A stretch of DNA of 7,201 nt, from contig CAMLEX010000249.1 in NCBI GenBank assembly GCA_946479055.1, forward strand, positions 1 through 7,201. The letters are read 5' to 3'. The notes beneath the pieces were generated by a model, which saw only the letters and a list, made by a program, of their open reading frames with translations, made no database searches and was not told the DNA's origin. How positions within the stretch are numbered: the stretch's first letter is position 1; every line of letters begins with the position of its first letter. The DNA is from an uncultured Bacteroidota bacterium (lineage in GTDB: Bacteria > Bacteroidota > Bacteroidia > Chitinophagales > Chitinophagaceae). A program made the translations under genes and the position numbers. Below are positions 5,198-7,201 of the stretch, piece after piece.

Positions 5198-7201
5198 ATG
5201 TTGCCGCATAAGGAGAAACTGCGTAGGCTTGTTAGCAAATGCGTTTTCCCCGCATTGCTCTTGACTGCATCTTTGCCGGCTTCATCGCAAAACAAACCCA
5301 TCTCACCGATACCGGTTCCGGCACCAGTATCAAATTTACTGTCGGGGAAAAAAGCACCAGTAGTAACTGATGTATGGGTGGTATTTAAAACCCATTGCGA
5401 TCTGGGTTATACCATGTCGGCAAGTGCGGTGTTTAAAAAATACCGAGAAGACATGATGGACAATGCCATCCGCTTAATTGAAGCCGATAAGAAAAAACCG
5501 GTGGATGAACGTTTTAAATGGACTATTGCGGGGTGGCCCATGAAAGGCGCTATACTCGGTCCGTTACAAACACCCGAACGCAAACAAAAAGTGGAACAGG
5601 CTATCAGGGATGGTGCCATCAGTGTACATGCTTTACCTGCCACGATGGAATCGGATGTAATGGAACAGGAAGACTATGTAAGAAGCCTCATCTTCGCCTC
5701 TCAAATTGCCCGTGACTATGGTCATAAATTACCTATTGCCGCAAAGATGACCGATGTACTGGCGCATAGTTGGTTACTCCCTACCCTGCTACATCATGCA
5801 GGTATAAAATTTATACAAATTGGTTGTAACTATACGGTGCAGCCCATGCGCCTTCCACAACTGTTTTGGTGGGAAGGACCCGATGGATCGAAAGTGCTTT
5901 GCAACTATACACCGCATTATGGTTCGGGTGTAAAACCTCCGGAGAACTGGCCTTCAAAAAATTACCTGGCCGTAATTATGACGCATGATAATGATGGCCC
6001 GCCTTCGCCCAAAGAAATTGAAGAGGTAAAAAAACAGGGAGGAGAAATGAAGGGAGTTCGCTTGCATTTGACCGACCTGGAAGAATATGCAAAAGTTTTA
6101 TTGGCCGAAAATCCTCAAGTGCCCACCATTCGTGGCGATATGGTTGATCCGTGGATACATGGTGTAATGGCCATGCCGCAGGAATCAAAAACAGCCAGGA
6201 ATATTCGTCCGCTTGAACCGGCCCTGGATGTATTGAATACGCAACTGAAAGCATGGGGCATTGCCACCACATCGTTAGCCGCACCATTGGCAAAGGCTTA
6301 TGAAAACAGTATGCTCTTTAGCGAACATACATTTGGCGCATGGGGACCCGGTAACGGCTTCTTTTCAAAAGATGGAAAAACGGAAGTGCCGGTAGCAGAC
6401 CGTTATAAATACAATGATGCTTTCATCAAAGCAAGAAAAGAAGGCTTTTATGAAAAATTCGAATCCAGTTTTAGAGACAAAGCACAGTACATCCTCACTA
6501 CCGACAGCATTATTGTAACCAACTTTACGGCACGCATGAATCTGCTGGCCAATCATGTAAAAGCAAATGCAGACGACATCGTAGTGTACAATCCACTCCC
6601 CTGGATGCGAAGTGGCGTAGTTGATTTTAACGGAAAAAAAATAGCAGTGGAGAATATTCCGGCCAATGGTTACAAAGTAATCAGAAACACTGCATCAGCC
6701 TCAAACTTTACTGCATCAAATGTTAATACGGCCACTCTCAGTACAAAATTTTATACTGTCACGTTTGATACGAAGAAGGGAGGCATTGTCTCATTGATTG
6801 AAAAAGCAACCGGGAAAGAATTGGCTGATCAACATTCCAATTATGCGCTGGGCCAGTTTCTGCACGAATGTTTCAGCTATTCACAAACCAAAGATTATCA
6901 CGACAGGAATTATACAATGAACAATCCGTTGGCGGGGTTAAAACCAAATTTGCCGGAAGACATTTCTTACAAGGCTACCACGCTTACCGATTGGAAAATG
7001 GACCTGGAACAATCACCCGTTGCCGATAAGGTTACATTGGTTACAAGCAATGCAAATCCTGTTGCCGAATCGGTTTCCATTACATTCACTTTCCCAAAAG
7101 CATTTGCTTATATGGATGTGGAATGGAAGGTTGAAAATAAAATCCCGAACACGGTTCCCGATGGAGGATGGCTTTGCTTTCCGTTTAACGTGAATAAGCC
7201 G
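5198..7201 (+). CDS. Exported GH38-like glycoside hydrolase (second paralogue), 3' end cut by window
   Basis: The frame is open to the window edge (668 codons from 5198); by comparison with its neighbour about 200 C-terminal residues are missing. I chose ATG 5198 because it gives a compact signal peptide: a charged start (HKEKLRR), a hydrophobic core (VFPALLLTASL) and a cut before Q31. ATG 5117 is in frame and has a more A-rich leader but would add 27 residues before the signal. Family residues are all present: KTHCDLGYT with H66 and D68, TDVLAHS with D186, HDNDGPP with D264, and SEHTFG with H377, proposed as metal ligands, nucleophile (D186) and acid (D264) as in GH38. The beta-domain starts near YNPLPW (N465), followed by KFYTVTFDTKKGG. 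It aligns with the upstream gene over the whole visible length, so the pair arose by duplication, but the proteins have diverged widely and differ in active-site loops. Substrate is unknown; alpha-mannoside is the default guess. Confidence 0.87.
   Translation, partial: MLPHKEKLRRLVSKCVFPALLLTASLPASSQNKPISPIPVPAPVSNLLSGKKAPVVTDVWVVFKTHCDLGYTMSASAVFKKYREDMMDNAIRLIEADKKKPVDERFKWTIAGWPMKGAILGPLQTPERKQKVEQAIRDGAISVHALPATMESDVMEQEDYVRSLIFASQIARDYGHKLPIAAKMTDVLAHSWLLPTLLHHAGIKFIQIGCNYTVQPMRLPQLFWWEGPDGSKVLCNYTPHYGSGVKPPENWPSKNYLAVIMTHDNDGPPSPKEIEEVKKQGGEMKGVRLHLTDLEEYAKVLLAENPQVPTIRGDMVDPWIHGVMAMPQESKTARNIRPLEPALDVLNTQLKAWGIATTSLAAPLAKAYENSMLFSEHTFGAWGPGNGFFSKDGKTEVPVADRYKYNDAFIKARKEGFYEKFESSFRDKAQYILTTDSIIVTNFTARMNLLANHVKANADDIVVYNPLPWMRSGVVDFNGKKIAVENIPANGYKVIRNTASASNFTASNVNTATLSTKFYTVTFDTKKGGIVSLIEKATGKELADQHSNYALGQFLHECFSYSQTKDYHDRNYTMNNPLAGLKPNLPEDISYKATTLTDWKMDLEQSPVADKVTLVTSNANPVAESVSITFTFPKAFAYMDVEWKVENKIPNTVPDGGWLCFPFNVNKP

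Overview
The window reads as chromosomal DNA from a member of the Bacteroidota, probably a soil or plant-litter type close to the Chitinophagaceae. This rests on AT-leaning DNA, start sites with A-rich leaders and no Shine-Dalgarno sequence, signal peptides cut just before glutamine, and a gene content of exported carbohydrate-active enzymes. The lineage is an inference from style; there is no marker gene in the window.

Layout: all real genes lie on the + strand. Bases 1-112 are a non-coding leader holding a short run of direct repeats (44-82). Bases 113-2059 encode an exported right-handed beta-helix protein that I recognise as a glycoside hydrolase family 120 (GH120, beta-xylosidase type) enzyme, with the family's two catalytic acids at their expected spacing (D392 and E415). 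Bases 2060-2351 hold no intact gene, but 2083-2264 looks like the frameshifted tail of a lost glycoside hydrolase, most like the C-terminal beta-domain of GH95 fucosidase-type enzymes. Bases 2352-5048 encode a complete 898-residue exported GH38-like alpha-mannosidase-type protein. From 5198 (or 5117) to the window edge lies a second, clearly related but divergent GH38-like gene whose last roughly 200 codons are outside the window.

The picture is a polysaccharide or glycan breakdown cluster in which every intact product carries an export signal, so the enzymes probably act together in the periplasm or at the outer membrane, trimming sugars from a plant- or microbe-derived glycan that contains xylose-type residues. 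The two GH38-like paralogues keep the metal-binding and acid residues of the family but differ from the textbook GH38 motifs and from each other in active-site loops, so their true substrates are open. No SusC/SusD pair, regulator or transporter is visible here; if they exist they lie outside the window.

The points most worth a second look are the GH95-like relic between the first two genes, the tandem divergent GH38-like pair with non-canonical motifs, and the exported form of GH120.
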